Positions 36,000 to 45,451 are shown, counted from the first letter of the stretch. The stretch is 64,000 bases of DNA from Bacteroidota bacterium (GCA_018267955.1 JAFDXL010000002.1:1-64000); one strand, 5' to 3'. The notes: generated by a model from the letters alone, not told the origin. Numbers and translations: made by a program.

Positions 36000-37010
36000 T
36001 TGAGAAAGATAGACATACACACGCATATAATGCCCGAAAACATACCCAACTGGTTTGAGAAGTTTGGGTATGGAGAGTTCATAAGGCTGGAACATCACAA
36101 GCCTTGCTGTGCCAAGATGATCAAGGGCGACAAAGTGTTTCGGGAAATAGAGGAAAACTGCTGGGATCCTCATGCCAGGATGAAGGAAATGGATATGACA
36201 GAGGTATCTGTACAAGTGCTGTCAACCATCCCCGTTCTGTTCAATTATTTTGCCAAGCCTGAGCATGGTTACGAAACGTCGCGTTTCTTCAACGATCATA
36301 TCGCGCAGTGCGTAGCTGATAATCCTAACCGATTCATAGGCTTAGGCACTGTTCCCATGCAGGATATCTACCTGTCCATTCGCGAAATGGAGCGTTGCGT
36401 TACAGAACTAAAAATGCCTGGGGTCGAGATAGGTTCCAACATCAATGGCAAAAACCTGAGTGATCCGTATTTCGATCCATTTTGGAAAGCTGCAGAAGAA
36501 TTAGGATGCTGTCTTTTCATCCACCCTTGGGAAATGATGGGCGAAAAAGATATGTCCAAATACTGGCTTCCATGGTTGGTGGGCATGCCGGCAGAAACAG
36601 CCCGCGCCATCAGCTCTATGATATTTGGCGGTGTATTTGAACGCTTCCCTAATCTGCGTGTCTCCTTTGCACATGGCGGCGGTAGCTTCCCGTTCACTAT
36701 CGGCCGTATAGAGCATGGCTTTAATGTTCGCCCCGATCTTGTTGCTATCGACAATAATGTAAATCCGCGCAATTACCTGGGTAAATTCTGGATAGATGCC
36801 CTGGTGCACGACCCGAAGGCACTGAAGTATATTGTTGACGTGATGGGCGATACAAAAGTATGTATGGGTAGCGACTACCCATTCCCTCTTGGTGAGCATC
36901 ATCCTGGCAAACTGATAGAAAGCATGGAGGATTTTTCGGCCACGGTTACCGAGCAACTGCTGTACAAGAATGCAATGGACTGGATGAACCTGCGGTACGA
37001 TAAATTTTAA
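36000..37010 (+). CDS. 2-amino-3-carboxymuconate-6-semialdehyde decarboxylase-like amidohydrolase
   Basis: The 336-residue metal-dependent amidohydrolase closely resembles ACMSD of the kynurenine pathway. It begins KIDIHTH (first metal His pair) and carries CWDPHARMKEMD, QVLSTIPVLF, FIGLGTVPMQ, CLFIHPWEMMG, KYWLPWLVGMPAETARAI, VSFAHGGGSFPFT and GSDYPFPLGEHHPGKLI, the metal ligands and substrate stretches of that family. ACMSD removes CO2 from the tryptophan-derived semialdehyde and diverts it from NAD synthesis. No kynureninase or 3-hydroxyanthranilate dioxygenase is nearby. No ATG precedes KIDIHTH; TTG at 36000 is used, and TTG at 35994 is an alternative. Confidence 0.88.
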   Translation: MRKIDIHTHIMPENIPNWFEKFGYGEFIRLEHHKPCCAKMIKGDKVFREIEENCWDPHARMKEMDMTEVSVQVLSTIPVLFNYFAKPEHGYETSRFFNDHIAQCVADNPNRFIGLGTVPMQDIYLSIREMERCVTELKMPGVEIGSNINGKNLSDPYFDPFWKAAEELGCCLFIHPWEMMGEKDMSKYWLPWLVGMPAETARAISSMIFGGVFERFPNLRVSFAHGGGSFPFTIGRIEHGFNVRPDLVAIDNNVNPRNYLGKFWIDALVHDPKALKYIVDVMGDTKVCMGSDYPFPLGEHHPGKLIESMEDFSATVTEQLLYKNAMDWMNLRYDKF

Positions 37011-37058
37011 AAAAATAGCTCCCCGTCATTTGGTTGCAGGATAATGATACGGGGAGCT
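37010..37058 (-). terminator. Terminator between the decarboxylase and the barrel protein
   Basis: The stem AGCTCCCCGT / ACGGGGAGCT (37017-37026 with 37049-37058) encloses a 22-nt loop with extra pairing CATT/AATG. Reading leftward it runs into ATTTTTTTA, so it mainly serves the leftward gene; the rightward decarboxylase ends just before it. Confidence 0.8.
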
Positions 37059-37110
37059 TCGCTTCAACTTATATGCTGTGGAAACAGCTATACTTAAACG
37101 TATGAAAAGG

Positions 37111-39555
37111 CTACGCACTGCCTGAGGATGCCCGTCTCTTAAGGTCTTCGGCACCACCACTATGCCTGCGTACCGGAGATACACTTTTGCTGCCGAAACG
37201 ATAGACAAACGATAAAGTGACTTGCCGGGTATCTCTTTGCGCCACGAACGACTCTGTGTAATTGTTATATACAGATGTAGCTCTTGGATAACTCCTCCAG
37301 AAAATATCCGTGGCATTTAGTTTTATGGTTGCACGCTTATCAAAAAGATTCTTTTGAATACCGGCATTAAGATTCCATGTAGGCAGCAAGTTCATATAAC
37401 CATATATCTGCCTTGACTGATAATTGAACCCAAGTTCTGCAGACCAGTCTTTACCAAGTATCAGGCTGTTACTGGTATTTATATCAACCGTTACCGTTCC
37501 TGCGTTCAGCACAGTATTAGCAATATCGCCATGAAACTCGCTGTAGTAGCAGTTAAACTGTGTAACGTTTGTCCACCATTTACAAATTGCAAATTGATAC
37601 GTTCCGCTGAGGTCAAAGAACACCTGGCTGGTAAGATTCTTATCTGTTTGTACCGTAACTCGCTTCTGGTTGGTGTCGTCACTGGGTTGTATCACTTCTG
37701 TTATCGGATTGGTCAGATAACTATATAGGAAGGTAGTAACGAAACGCTGCTTGTAGGTATGCGATAGTTCAATGTTGTATATCAACTCCGGCAATAAGAA
37801 TGGATATCCTGTTCTATAAGTGCTTGGGTCTAGATAATATTTAAAAGGATTGAGCTGTTCATAATTCGGCCTGTTGATACGCCTGCTTAGTGTCAGGCCC
37901 AGGTCATTGCTGGCATTGATATGGCGTTGTACCGCGAAGCTTGGGAACAGTTGCGTATAGTTACGATCAAAGGATTGGTTGTTTATCTTTTGTTCTCCTT
38001 TTGCAATGGTCTGCTCTACTCTCACGCCTATTTGCGTGCTCCATTTTGTCCAGTCTTTGTGCATATTAAGGTAAACTGCATTGATATTCTCCTTATACAC
38101 AAAATGGTTACTCTTCGTAATATCAAACAGGTTCCCTCCCATGCTACGATCAAAGAACTGCACATCATTATCCTGCGTTACATAGCTAAGCTTAACACCT
38201 CCGTCTAGCTGTAAGCTATTTTTAAGTGGATGTGTATAATCTGCTTTGAACGAACGTATCGTAGTTAATCCCGCCAGGTCTCCATGCAAAAGATACTGTG
38301 GCAAATAATCTTGCCCGGACACATCCAGATACCTGGTTGTGAAATCCTGCAAACGCTTTGCATTAAAGGCACCATAGTCCACATCTACAGACAGTTCTTT
38401 ACCGGTGCTATCAAATTTGTGGCGCATATTCAGATTCAGGCCATAGTTGGTGCTATGGTTATCAGAATTGTTAAGCGTAGTGAAGTAAGATTGTATCTCT
38501 TTGTCAGACCCCAATACTTTTGAAAAATTATCACCATCCACTTTATACCAGTTTACATCAGTATTAGCAGCAATGCCAATCGTCGTATTAGACGAGAGGC
38601 TATAATCTACACTCATATTTCCTGAAGCGAGATTATACCCAAACACACCGTTATTGTCCTGGTCATAGGCATTCTGCAATTTATCTCCATTATAAAAGCT
38701 CCTGTAAAGTGTAAGATGATTAAATCCATATCTGTCTGCATAGTTGACACCTACATTTACAGTCCATTTTTTATTGCGATAATTGATGCTAGTTCCACCA
38801 CCAAATTTCGGATAGATGCCTTGTGTATAAAAGCAACTAAGCGACCCATTGAAGCCATAGCGTTTATCCTTCTTCGTTTTTATATTGATGATACCGGCAG
38901 TGCCTGCAGCATCATATTTTGCGGATGGGTTAGTAATGATCTCTATTTGTTCTATGGAAGAAGAAGACATGCTTTTAAGCAGGCTGGCAAGGTCTGTCCC
39001 CTGCATAACGGTCTTTTTGCCGTCTATCATTACAAATACCCCCTGCTTACCTTTCAGGCTTATGTTATCGTTTTGATCTACATGCACTCCAGGAGATCGT
39101 GATAAAACATCCATTACAGACGACCCGGCATTAACAATACTGTTCTCCACATTCACCACGAGCTTGTCGGCCTTAATTTCTATAAGTGGCTTTTGCGCTC
39201 TTACCGATACTTCCTTTAAAGCATTGGATTTATCTTTTAGGCTAATGGTCTTTACCTTTACCTCGTTATTGTTTAATGTTATCGCTTCAGACGTATACCC
39301 TTCGTATATCGTAGAATTTACTTTAACCAGATAATTTCCGTTTGGTATTTCATCTATCGAAAACTTGCCACTATCGTTAGTGATGTCTGCCTTTATAAGT
39401 TTATTATCAGTCGCATCCAGAATAAGAACGTTTACGCCAGCCAATGGTTCGTTTTGTACATCGGTTACTTTACCTGATATTTTACCATCACGTGCATATA
39501 AATGAACACTGACTACAAAGAGCAAAATCATCGATAAAAACGCAGATCGGATCAT
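37111..39555 (-). CDS. TonB-dependent-receptor-like outer-membrane barrel protein
   Basis: The 814-residue protein has a signal peptide (MIRSAFLSMILLFVVSVHLYA), then a carboxypeptidase-regulatory beta-sandwich (GKISGKVTDVQNEPLAGVNVLIL, residues ~25-110). A short plug domain follows (SSVMDVLSRSPGVHVDQND, SIEQIEIITNPSAKYDAAG) and then a 22-strand-type barrel ending in VTLSFVYRF and a ~30-residue basic tail. It belongs to the outer-membrane barrel family related to SusC/TonB receptors, for import of an unknown substrate. The N-terminal 24 codons of the longer reading frame are excluded because the signal peptide starts at 39555. A paralogue lies 6 kb away. Confidence 0.88.
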   Translation of the reverse strand: MIRSAFLSMILLFVVSVHLYARDGKISGKVTDVQNEPLAGVNVLILDATDNKLIKADITNDSGKFSIDEIPNGNYLVKVNSTIYEGYTSEAITLNNNEVKVKTISLKDKSNALKEVSVRAQKPLIEIKADKLVVNVENSIVNAGSSVMDVLSRSPGVHVDQNDNISLKGKQGVFVMIDGKKTVMQGTDLASLLKSMSSSSIEQIEIITNPSAKYDAAGTAGIINIKTKKDKRYGFNGSLSCFYTQGIYPKFGGGTSINYRNKKWTVNVGVNYADRYGFNHLTLYRSFYNGDKLQNAYDQDNNGVFGYNLASGNMSVDYSLSSNTTIGIAANTDVNWYKVDGDNFSKVLGSDKEIQSYFTTLNNSDNHSTNYGLNLNMRHKFDSTGKELSVDVDYGAFNAKRLQDFTTRYLDVSGQDYLPQYLLHGDLAGLTTIRSFKADYTHPLKNSLQLDGGVKLSYVTQDNDVQFFDRSMGGNLFDITKSNHFVYKENINAVYLNMHKDWTKWSTQIGVRVEQTIAKGEQKINNQSFDRNYTQLFPSFAVQRHINASNDLGLTLSRRINRPNYEQLNPFKYYLDPSTYRTGYPFLLPELIYNIELSHTYKQRFVTTFLYSYLTNPITEVIQPSDDTNQKRVTVQTDKNLTSQVFFDLSGTYQFAICKWWTNVTQFNCYYSEFHGDIANTVLNAGTVTVDINTSNSLILGKDWSAELGFNYQSRQIYGYMNLLPTWNLNAGIQKNLFDKRATIKLNATDIFWRSYPRATSVYNNYTESFVAQRDTRQVTLSFVYRFGSKSVSPVRRHSGGAEDLKRRASSGSA

Positions 39556-39603
39556 TAGGTTGAATTTATGTGTCAAATGTATTTGCGCTAGTAATCTATA
39601 CCT

Positions 39604-39654
39604 ACCCCCACAACGGGGGAAATGCATGTTTTACCCCTCACCCGCAATGGGGGA
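39604..39654. promoter_or_regulatory. Paired G/C-rich repeats between the barrel and kinase genes
   Basis: Two copies of a palindrome-like word, CCCCACAACGGGGGA and ACCCGCAATGGGGGA, lie 34 bp apart in the 169-bp divergent gap. Each has C-run/CAA/G-run symmetry. The spacing, close to three helix turns, and the position between a receptor gene and a two-component pair suggest a response-regulator operator; binding is not shown. Confidence 0.4.
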
Positions 39655-39724
39655 TTTATTTGGAATACACATGCATAGCATGTCGTAACAGCTCGTTGAA
39701 TTGAAAAAATGTAACTTCACGTTA

Positions 39725-42709
39725 ATGTCGAAATTCTATTTCTATTGCTTGTTATTCTTGTTGTTAGCAGTTTGCACATTCCATATAAGTAATGCGCAAC
39801 GCTACCCATTCTACAATCTGAATGTGGAGAATGGGTTGATACAATCTCAGGCTAAAAGTATTGTGCAGGACAGGTTTGGCCATCTCTGGATTGGAACCAT
39901 CGGTGGACTCTCACGCTATGATGGTAAGACATTTGTCAACTATACTGTTAGAGACGGTATGACAGATAATACCGTTGATGCACTTGCAGTTGATGATAAG
40001 GGCAGTATATGGATAGGAACACCCAAAGGCATCACACAATATGATGGCCGCTCATTCAGGCATTTTGTTTTCCAGTCACCGGAGAATCCTAACGCAAATG
40101 CAGTAAGCAGTATTAAAAGTGATGCGGGTAAAATTTGGTGTATCGCCGGTAACCGCCTCTTCACTATTGCAAACGGCAAAAGCAATGCGTTTAAAATACC
40201 CGGCAGCACTGATTCTGTTACAACCTTATTGCCGGAAAGAAATGGCTTATGGATAGCCAATACGCGTGGTACGATCTATCATTACACGGGCAAAAAATGG
40301 GACAGCCTTACATTCAACGAACCTCAGCTAAAAGGCACACCTTATATATCTGCAATATTCAGAGACAGCAGGCAAAGGATATGGCTGGCAACCAGCCGTG
40401 GGCTATACAATATTGATAGCAACCGCATACATGTAGCACATGTTAGAGATATGCCATTATACGGCTTGCCACCTATTCTATCTGTTGCAGAAGACAAGAA
40501 CAAAAATATATGGTTAGGTACCGTAAGCGGGGCATTTCGCCTTAAGGACAGCTCCCTGGCATACTGTAATAAAAAAAATGGCCTTACAGATAACGCGATA
40601 AACCAATTATTAACCGATGCGGAAGGTAATATATGGATGGCGACAGACGGACTGGGAGTATACCGTTTTTCAGGAGCACAATTTTCTGTCGTGGATGAAT
40701 CTACAGGTTTGCCGAGTGCCCAGGTGATGAGTATTGCCGCGCAAGGTAACCGCTTGTTTTTAGGTACTTATGATGCAGGCCTTTATCTTTTCGAAAACGG
40801 CACCGTTAGCAAGGTAGCAATACCGTTACCCGGCTCTCCCGCCATCACTGCCATCAATACTAATGGAGGAGATGTGTGGATAGGCACCCGTGGTGCGGGA
40901 CTATGGCGTTACAGGGGTACCAGCTTCAGGCAATATACAGAACCTGCAATGCCATCAAATCTCGTAAGTTGTTTATACACAGATGAGGAAAGAAGAATGT
41001 GGGTAGGATTCTGGCGTGGAGCAGGCTATTTTCAGCGGGATACTTTTCACAGGGTTTCTGTACCCCCTGCTACTGTAGAATGTATCATCAGCATTGGCCG
41101 CGATAGCGTATTGATTGGTATGTCAGGAAGTAACGGGCTAAGGATGTATAACGACGGAACTGTAACGCAATTCATTACTAATTCAGCCCCCGATAGCGCA
41201 TCACCCCAATGCTTTACCAAACGTGGCGATGAATTATGGATAGGCACTAGCGACAATGGCCTTATCTGCTATAATCTACGCACCAAAACAAGCTTCGTAC
41301 TCAATAAAGGTAACGGCCTTCAGTCCGACTTCATCTACAATATTACTACAGACAAGGATGGCCATATATGGGCGGGCACGGGTTATGGCATCCATCGCAT
41401 ATCTATGGTTGGTGGCAAACCTATTATTCAGTTCTATGGTAGAGGGCAAGGCATCAAAGGCATGGAAAGCAACCATAATGCTGTGTATAATATGCCTGAT
41501 GGCAGCATTTGGTTTGGCACTACAAATGGCGCAGTGCATTACAATCCGCAGTCGCAGATGGTATCTGCAGAACCTATCAGCGTAGTGATGCAGTCGGTAA
41601 AAGTGTTCGGAGAAAACATCTCCGATACCACATATTTCGACAGTACGGATGCATGGAATAAAGTACCCGAACGCCTTCATTTACCATATAAGAAAAACAA
41701 TCTCACATTCACTTTCCAGGGCATTTGTCTTTCGGGGGCAGAGCAGCTCCGTTATCGCTACAAAATCGATGGATTGGAAAATCAATGGTCCGATTGGTCA
41801 AATGTAAATACAGTCACCTATTCAGCCCTACCTCCAGGTAAGTATACATTGCTGGTAGAATGTACCAGTGGAGATAGTACAGGCATTAAAGAACTCAAAT
41901 ATCCTTTTGAGATCGTTACACCTTTTCAAAAAACAGGATGGTTCCGCCTTGCGGTTCTTGGAGCCTGTATTTTATTAGGAGTAACAATACAATACATCGT
42001 CAATAAGCGAAAACAAAACAGGCAGGCGTTACTGGATAGATTGCGTCGCGAAGAACAAAACAAAGTAAGGGAACGTACTGCCGAAGATTTTCATGATGAA
42101 GTCGGCAATAAGCTTACACGCATCAATGTATTAACCAATGTACTGAAAAATAAAATCGGCCCTATGTCGCCCGATACCAAACGCATCATCGACCAGATAC
42201 AGGATAATACCGGACAGCTCTATAGCGGCACCAAAGATATTCTTTGGTCGTTAAAACCAACCAATGACAGCCTGTACGAGATACTGCACCGGATACGCGA
42301 TTTTGGCGGTGAGCTTTTCCAGGATACGGAAATAGATTTCATATTTACCGGCACCGATGAGAAATGGAAAAATTACAGGCTTCCTATGGATATCAGCCGT
42401 AACCTTATAATGATCTTCAAGGAAGCATTGAACAATTGCCTGAAGTACTCCGGTGCCACCCGTGTAGAATTGATAGCGGAGCTAAGGCCATTAGATGTAT
42501 TACACATGGAACTAAAAGACAATGGTAAAGGCTTTGATATTGATACGGTGAAAAGAGGGCATGGAATCGATAATATGAATATTCGCGCACGCAGGCTGGC
42601 AGGTAAGTTATATATAGACCCGATGCCGGGTAAGGGTACTTATATCAGTCTCACCTTTAGGCTGCCGGAAAGTAATAAAAGCCATAGAATTGTTAATAAT
42701 TCAAATTAA
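39725..42709 (+). CDS. Propeller-type sensor histidine kinase
   Basis: The 994-residue protein has a signal-anchor (FYFYCLLFLLLAVCTFHISNAQ) and about 14 two-component-regulator propeller repeats forming two periplasmic beta-propellers (recurring IWIGTPKGITQYDG-type units, residues ~25-640). A Y_Y_Y domain (~650-735) and one membrane segment (~740-760) follow. The kinase core is of the HisKA_3/NarL class, with the phosphate-accepting H790 in EDFHDEVGNKLTR and a C-terminal ATPase (N-box KEALNNCLKYS; GKGFDI; GHGIDNMNIRARRL). It should sense an envelope ligand and phosphorylate the adjacent regulator. An in-frame TTG 24 bp upstream is rejected because the signal segment starts at this ATG. Confidence 0.93.
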   Translation: MSKFYFYCLLFLLLAVCTFHISNAQRYPFYNLNVENGLIQSQAKSIVQDRFGHLWIGTIGGLSRYDGKTFVNYTVRDGMTDNTVDALAVDDKGSIWIGTPKGITQYDGRSFRHFVFQSPENPNANAVSSIKSDAGKIWCIAGNRLFTIANGKSNAFKIPGSTDSVTTLLPERNGLWIANTRGTIYHYTGKKWDSLTFNEPQLKGTPYISAIFRDSRQRIWLATSRGLYNIDSNRIHVAHVRDMPLYGLPPILSVAEDKNKNIWLGTVSGAFRLKDSSLAYCNKKNGLTDNAINQLLTDAEGNIWMATDGLGVYRFSGAQFSVVDESTGLPSAQVMSIAAQGNRLFLGTYDAGLYLFENGTVSKVAIPLPGSPAITAINTNGGDVWIGTRGAGLWRYRGTSFRQYTEPAMPSNLVSCLYTDEERRMWVGFWRGAGYFQRDTFHRVSVPPATVECIISIGRDSVLIGMSGSNGLRMYNDGTVTQFITNSAPDSASPQCFTKRGDELWIGTSDNGLICYNLRTKTSFVLNKGNGLQSDFIYNITTDKDGHIWAGTGYGIHRISMVGGKPIIQFYGRGQGIKGMESNHNAVYNMPDGSIWFGTTNGAVHYNPQSQMVSAEPISVVMQSVKVFGENISDTTYFDSTDAWNKVPERLHLPYKKNNLTFTFQGICLSGAEQLRYRYKIDGLENQWSDWSNVNTVTYSALPPGKYTLLVECTSGDSTGIKELKYPFEIVTPFQKTGWFRLAVLGACILLGVTIQYIVNKRKQNRQALLDRLRREEQNKVRERTAEDFHDEVGNKLTRINVLTNVLKNKIGPMSPDTKRIIDQIQDNTGQLYSGTKDILWSLKPTNDSLYEILHRIRDFGGELFQDTEIDFIFTGTDEKWKNYRLPMDISRNLIMIFKEALNNCLKYSGATRVELIAELRPLDVLHMELKDNGKGFDIDTVKRGHGIDNMNIRARRLAGKLYIDPMPGKGTYISLTFRLPESNKSHRIVNNSN

Positions 42710-42770
42710 CTTCTATTGGGAGATACAGATTTGCTTACATATTTAGAACTTTATATAAACGCCCCAACTT

Positions 42771-43403
42771 ATGACACGCAACCTCGACATCCGGGTTTGT
42801 ATTATTGAAGATGATGCCACCATTCGCGATGGGTACGTCTATCTCATTGATAATACAGAAGGCTTTCATGTTGTAAGCAGCTATCCGTCTTTTGAAGACG
42901 CTGTAAAGAAACTGGCTGCAGACGACCCCGATGTAATACTGCTGGATGTAGAATTACCGGGCATATCGGGCATTGACGCCATCCCCAAAATAAAAAAACT
43001 GGTTCCCGAATCTTATATACTGATCTTAACGGTGTATGAACAGGACCTGCTTATATTCAGGGCCTTAGGCAATGGTGCTTCCGGTTACCTAACCAAAAAC
43101 ACGCCGCCTGAAAAGATCATCAGCGCTATTAAAGAAGTAATGGAAGGTGGTGGGCCCATGAGCGCCAATATCGCACGCATGGTAATATCCTCTTTCCAGC
43201 GAAATGAGGCTTCGCCACTTACGCGACGGGAAACAGAAATACTGGAGCAAATTGCAACCGGCAAAAGCCGCAAACGTATTGCACAGGAATTATTTATTGA
43301 TTTGGAAACCGTAAAGTCTCATATCAAGAATATATACCACAAGCTAAATGTCCATTCCAAAGCCGATGCTATTAAAACTGCTAAGGACAATAAGTTTATT
43401 TGA
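42771..43403 (+). CDS. NarL/LuxR-family response regulator
   Basis: The 210-residue protein has a receiver domain with the acidic pocket (EDD, residues 13-15), phospho-acceptor D59 (ILLDVELPG), Thr in ILTVYEQ and Lys in YLTKNTPP. It ends with a LuxR-type helix-turn-helix (LTRRETEILEQIATGKSRKRIAQELFIDLETVKSHIKNIYHKLNV). Position 61 bp after the sensor kinase marks it as the cognate regulator. Likely targets are the flanking barrel gene or the downstream permease; two repeated G/C-rich words in the barrel-kinase gap are candidate sites. Confidence 0.95.
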   Translation: MTRNLDIRVCIIEDDATIRDGYVYLIDNTEGFHVVSSYPSFEDAVKKLAADDPDVILLDVELPGISGIDAIPKIKKLVPESYILILTVYEQDLLIFRALGNGASGYLTKNTPPEKIISAIKEVMEGGGPMSANIARMVISSFQRNEASPLTRRETEILEQIATGKSRKRIAQELFIDLETVKSHIKNIYHKLNVHSKADAIKTAKDNKFI

Positions 43404-43436
43404 TATATCTCCTTTGTTTGAACGATTAAGAACTGC

Positions 43437-43460
43437 AAGCGCCTCACGGGGCGCTTTTTT
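43437..43460 (+). terminator. Terminator of the kinase-regulator operon
   Basis: The stem AAGCGCC / GGCGCTT with a TCACGG loop is followed by a T-run and lies 34 bp after the regulator stop. Confidence 0.85.
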
Positions 43461-43520
43461 GTTATAACAACAATACATAGCCCTATCAGCCATTACCATA
43501 GGAAACATGGCAGGCAATAT

Positions 43521-43528
43521 TATTTTTG
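43521..43528 (+). promoter_or_regulatory. -7 element of the permease gene
   Basis: TATTTTTG matches TAnnTTTG and lies 17 bp before the TTG start codon of the permease, supporting that unusual start. Confidence 0.5.
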
Positions 43529-43545
43529 TGCTATAAAGCCAACTA

Positions 43546-44883
43546 TTGCAACCAAACACAACAGAAAAGCCCGAACTGGAACGCGGCCTGTCCCTTGTAC
43601 AGGCAACAGCTATTAACATGATAGATATGGTAGGCATCGGTCCATTTGTAACCCTGCCACTGATTGTTGCTGCCATGCAAGGTTCCTTAAGTATGCTTGC
43701 ATGGATATTGGGCGCACTCCTTGCATACATGGATGGATTTGTGTGGGCAGAGATGGGCGCTAAATGGCCGGAAGCCGGTGGCAGTTATGTATTTCTGCAA
43801 AAGCTGTTTGGCGACAAATGGGGGCGGTTAATGGCCTTTCTGTTCATCTGGCAAACTACCATTCAGGCACCGTTAGTGGTTGCAAGTGGTGCTATTGGCT
43901 TTTCCCAATACCTGCATTATCTCGTTCCGCTTACAGATGTAGAAAAGAAAATGGTCAGTGGTGGTCTTGTATTATTGCTTACTGTATTGCTCTATCGCAA
44001 TATCAGGAATATAGGCAGGCTATCTGTTGTTTTCGGTATCATAACGGGTGGTACCATCTTGTGGCTGATCTTATCCGGTTTCGGGCATTATAATGCCAGC
44101 ATCGTGCCAAACGGAGGAACAGGTAACTGGGCGAGTATTCCATTTTTCATAGCCTTAGGACAATCATCTCAAAAGGCAGTCTACTCTTACCTTGGTTATT
44201 ACAACGTTTGCCATCTTGGCGGCGAGATCAAAAACCCATCTAAAAATATTCCCCGCGCCATCTTTATATCTATCACAGGTATAGCCATTTTATACCTGGG
44301 GATGCAGTTTACTGTATTGCATGTATTACCATGGAACCAGATCGCAGCATCAGATTTTATTGTAAGCCTGTATTTCGAGCATATATATAATCATACCGTG
44401 GCGCAAGTTGCCACTGTACTGGTGTTGTGTATTGCAATAGCATCTTTGTTCTCAGTGATACTAGGCTATTCCAGGGTTCCATATTCAGCGGCAAAGAATG
44501 GCGATTTTTTCCCCGCATTTGCCAAACTGCATCCCAAACATCACTTTCCGCACGTTTCGCTTCTGGCTCTATGCGGACTGGCATTCGTATTTAGCTTGTT
44601 GTTCAAAATGAAAGATGTGATCACTGCCATCATCGTTATGCGCATTTTGATACAATTCATATCGCAGGCTGTTGGTGTTATTGGCTGGCATATTCGTAAA
44701 CGTGCTGATGACAGGCCTTTTAAAATGCCGCTATTCCCTATACCGGCGATCATCTCCATCATTATATGGCTTTTTATATTCCTGAGCAGTGAATTGAGGT
44801 TTATTGGCTTTGCTTTGGGTATCATAGCAACAGGAATTATCTTATATTTCGTTAAAGAACAATTAGTTAAAAGACCTGTATAA
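43546..44883 (+). CDS. APC-family amino acid permease
   Basis: The 445-residue polytopic protein has about 12 hydrophobic segments and the amino acid-polyamine-organocation family start (QATAINMIDMVGIGPFVTLPLI, with the glycine-rich helix-break GIGPF). Further family segments include YLGYYNVCHLGGEIKNPSKNIPRAI and FSVILGYSRVPYSAAKNGDFF. It imports or exchanges an amino acid or amine across the inner membrane; the substrate is unknown. The start is TTG: no ATG occurs before the first membrane segment, and a -7 element sits 17 bp upstream. No transport-linked enzyme is adjacent. Confidence 0.9.
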   Translation: MQPNTTEKPELERGLSLVQATAINMIDMVGIGPFVTLPLIVAAMQGSLSMLAWILGALLAYMDGFVWAEMGAKWPEAGGSYVFLQKLFGDKWGRLMAFLFIWQTTIQAPLVVASGAIGFSQYLHYLVPLTDVEKKMVSGGLVLLLTVLLYRNIRNIGRLSVVFGIITGGTILWLILSGFGHYNASIVPNGGTGNWASIPFFIALGQSSQKAVYSYLGYYNVCHLGGEIKNPSKNIPRAIFISITGIAILYLGMQFTVLHVLPWNQIAASDFIVSLYFEHIYNHTVAQVATVLVLCIAIASLFSVILGYSRVPYSAAKNGDFFPAFAKLHPKHHFPHVSLLALCGLAFVFSLLFKMKDVITAIIVMRILIQFISQAVGVIGWHIRKRADDRPFKMPLFPIPAIISIIIWLFIFLSSELRFIGFALGIIATGIILYFVKEQLVKRPV

Positions 44884-44890
44884 TTTTTTG

Positions 44891-44921
44891 TTTGTAGTAT
44901 TTTTTAATGTTTTTACTTTTG
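44891..44921 (+). promoter_or_regulatory. Canonical Bacteroidota promoter with -33 and -7
   Basis: TTTG (44891-44894), a 19-bp spacer and TACTTTTG (44914-44921) match the -33/-7 consensus. The predicted start is near 44928, about 165 bp before the next ATG. Confidence 0.65.
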
Positions 44922-44927
44922 TAACTG

Positions 44928-45015
44928 AGAGCGAAGTGAGGATAATACCTCATAGATACATTAGAGGATAATTTTACCCGGGCACTTTCTGTTTATAAAG
45001 TGTTTCTGCTTTTTT
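44928..45015 (+). ncRNA. Candidate structured leader or small RNA
   Basis: Downstream of a canonical promoter and well before the next ATG the sequence folds into a TGAGG/CCTCA hairpin and then a CACTTT/AAAGTG hairpin followed by TTTCTGCTTTTTT, a weak terminator. GAGGATAAT occurs twice. There is no open frame. It may be a short RNA of ~85 nt or a structured 5' leader of the 116-residue membrane-protein gene. Evidence is promoter plus hairpins only. Confidence 0.3.
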
Positions 45016-45094
45016 ATACTCCGATGTAGTTTTTTTGTTTAACATTTTAGTATTTATCGCACTAAGATTATATATTAGGTTTTAATTAAAACAT

Positions 45095-45445
45095 ATGCTG
45101 CTTCGCTATATATTGTTAGTCATAGCCGGTTTACTGTCCATAGCTTTGTACAGGATGCTGAGCCGCGGTGGTAAAACCTATTCTTACAACCGCACCCAGG
45201 TGCTAACATTTCTTACAGATGGCTCCGAGCAAATGATCCATGAAGAAACAAATGGCAGCATTATCATTACCAGCAAAACAGTGCTGATTGATGGGCTGGA
45301 ATATATCTTCAAGCCATCAGACAACGAACCGGTTCAGGCGCTGCTCGATTTTGACGATAACGGACTACGGAGCGTACGCGTACTTTTGCAAGACGGCGAG
45401 AAACAATACTTCATTAATCGCAACCCTGCCATGCGCGCAGCATAA
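45095..45445 (+). CDS. Small membrane-anchored protein, unknown function
   Basis: The 116-residue product has an N-terminal membrane segment (residues 3-20, LRYILLVIAGLLSIALY), a short basic linker and a soluble domain of ~90 residues with strand-like stretches (GSIIITSKTVLIDGLEYIF, VRVLLQDGEKQYFI). I do not recognise a family. It lies alone, 6 bp before the end of a convergent barrel gene. The 211 bp upstream holds a promoter and a possible structured RNA. Confidence 0.7.
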   Translation: MLLRYILLVIAGLLSIALYRMLSRGGKTYSYNRTQVLTFLTDGSEQMIHEETNGSIIITSKTVLIDGLEYIFKPSDNEPVQALLDFDDNGLRSVRVLLQDGEKQYFINRNPAMRAA

Positions 45446-45451
45446 GCTCAC

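Noticed and set aside
33538-37010. A pca (beta-ketoadipate) or kynurenine operon
   Set aside because: The thiolase and decarboxylase fit such pathways singly, but no other pathway gene is present between or around them.
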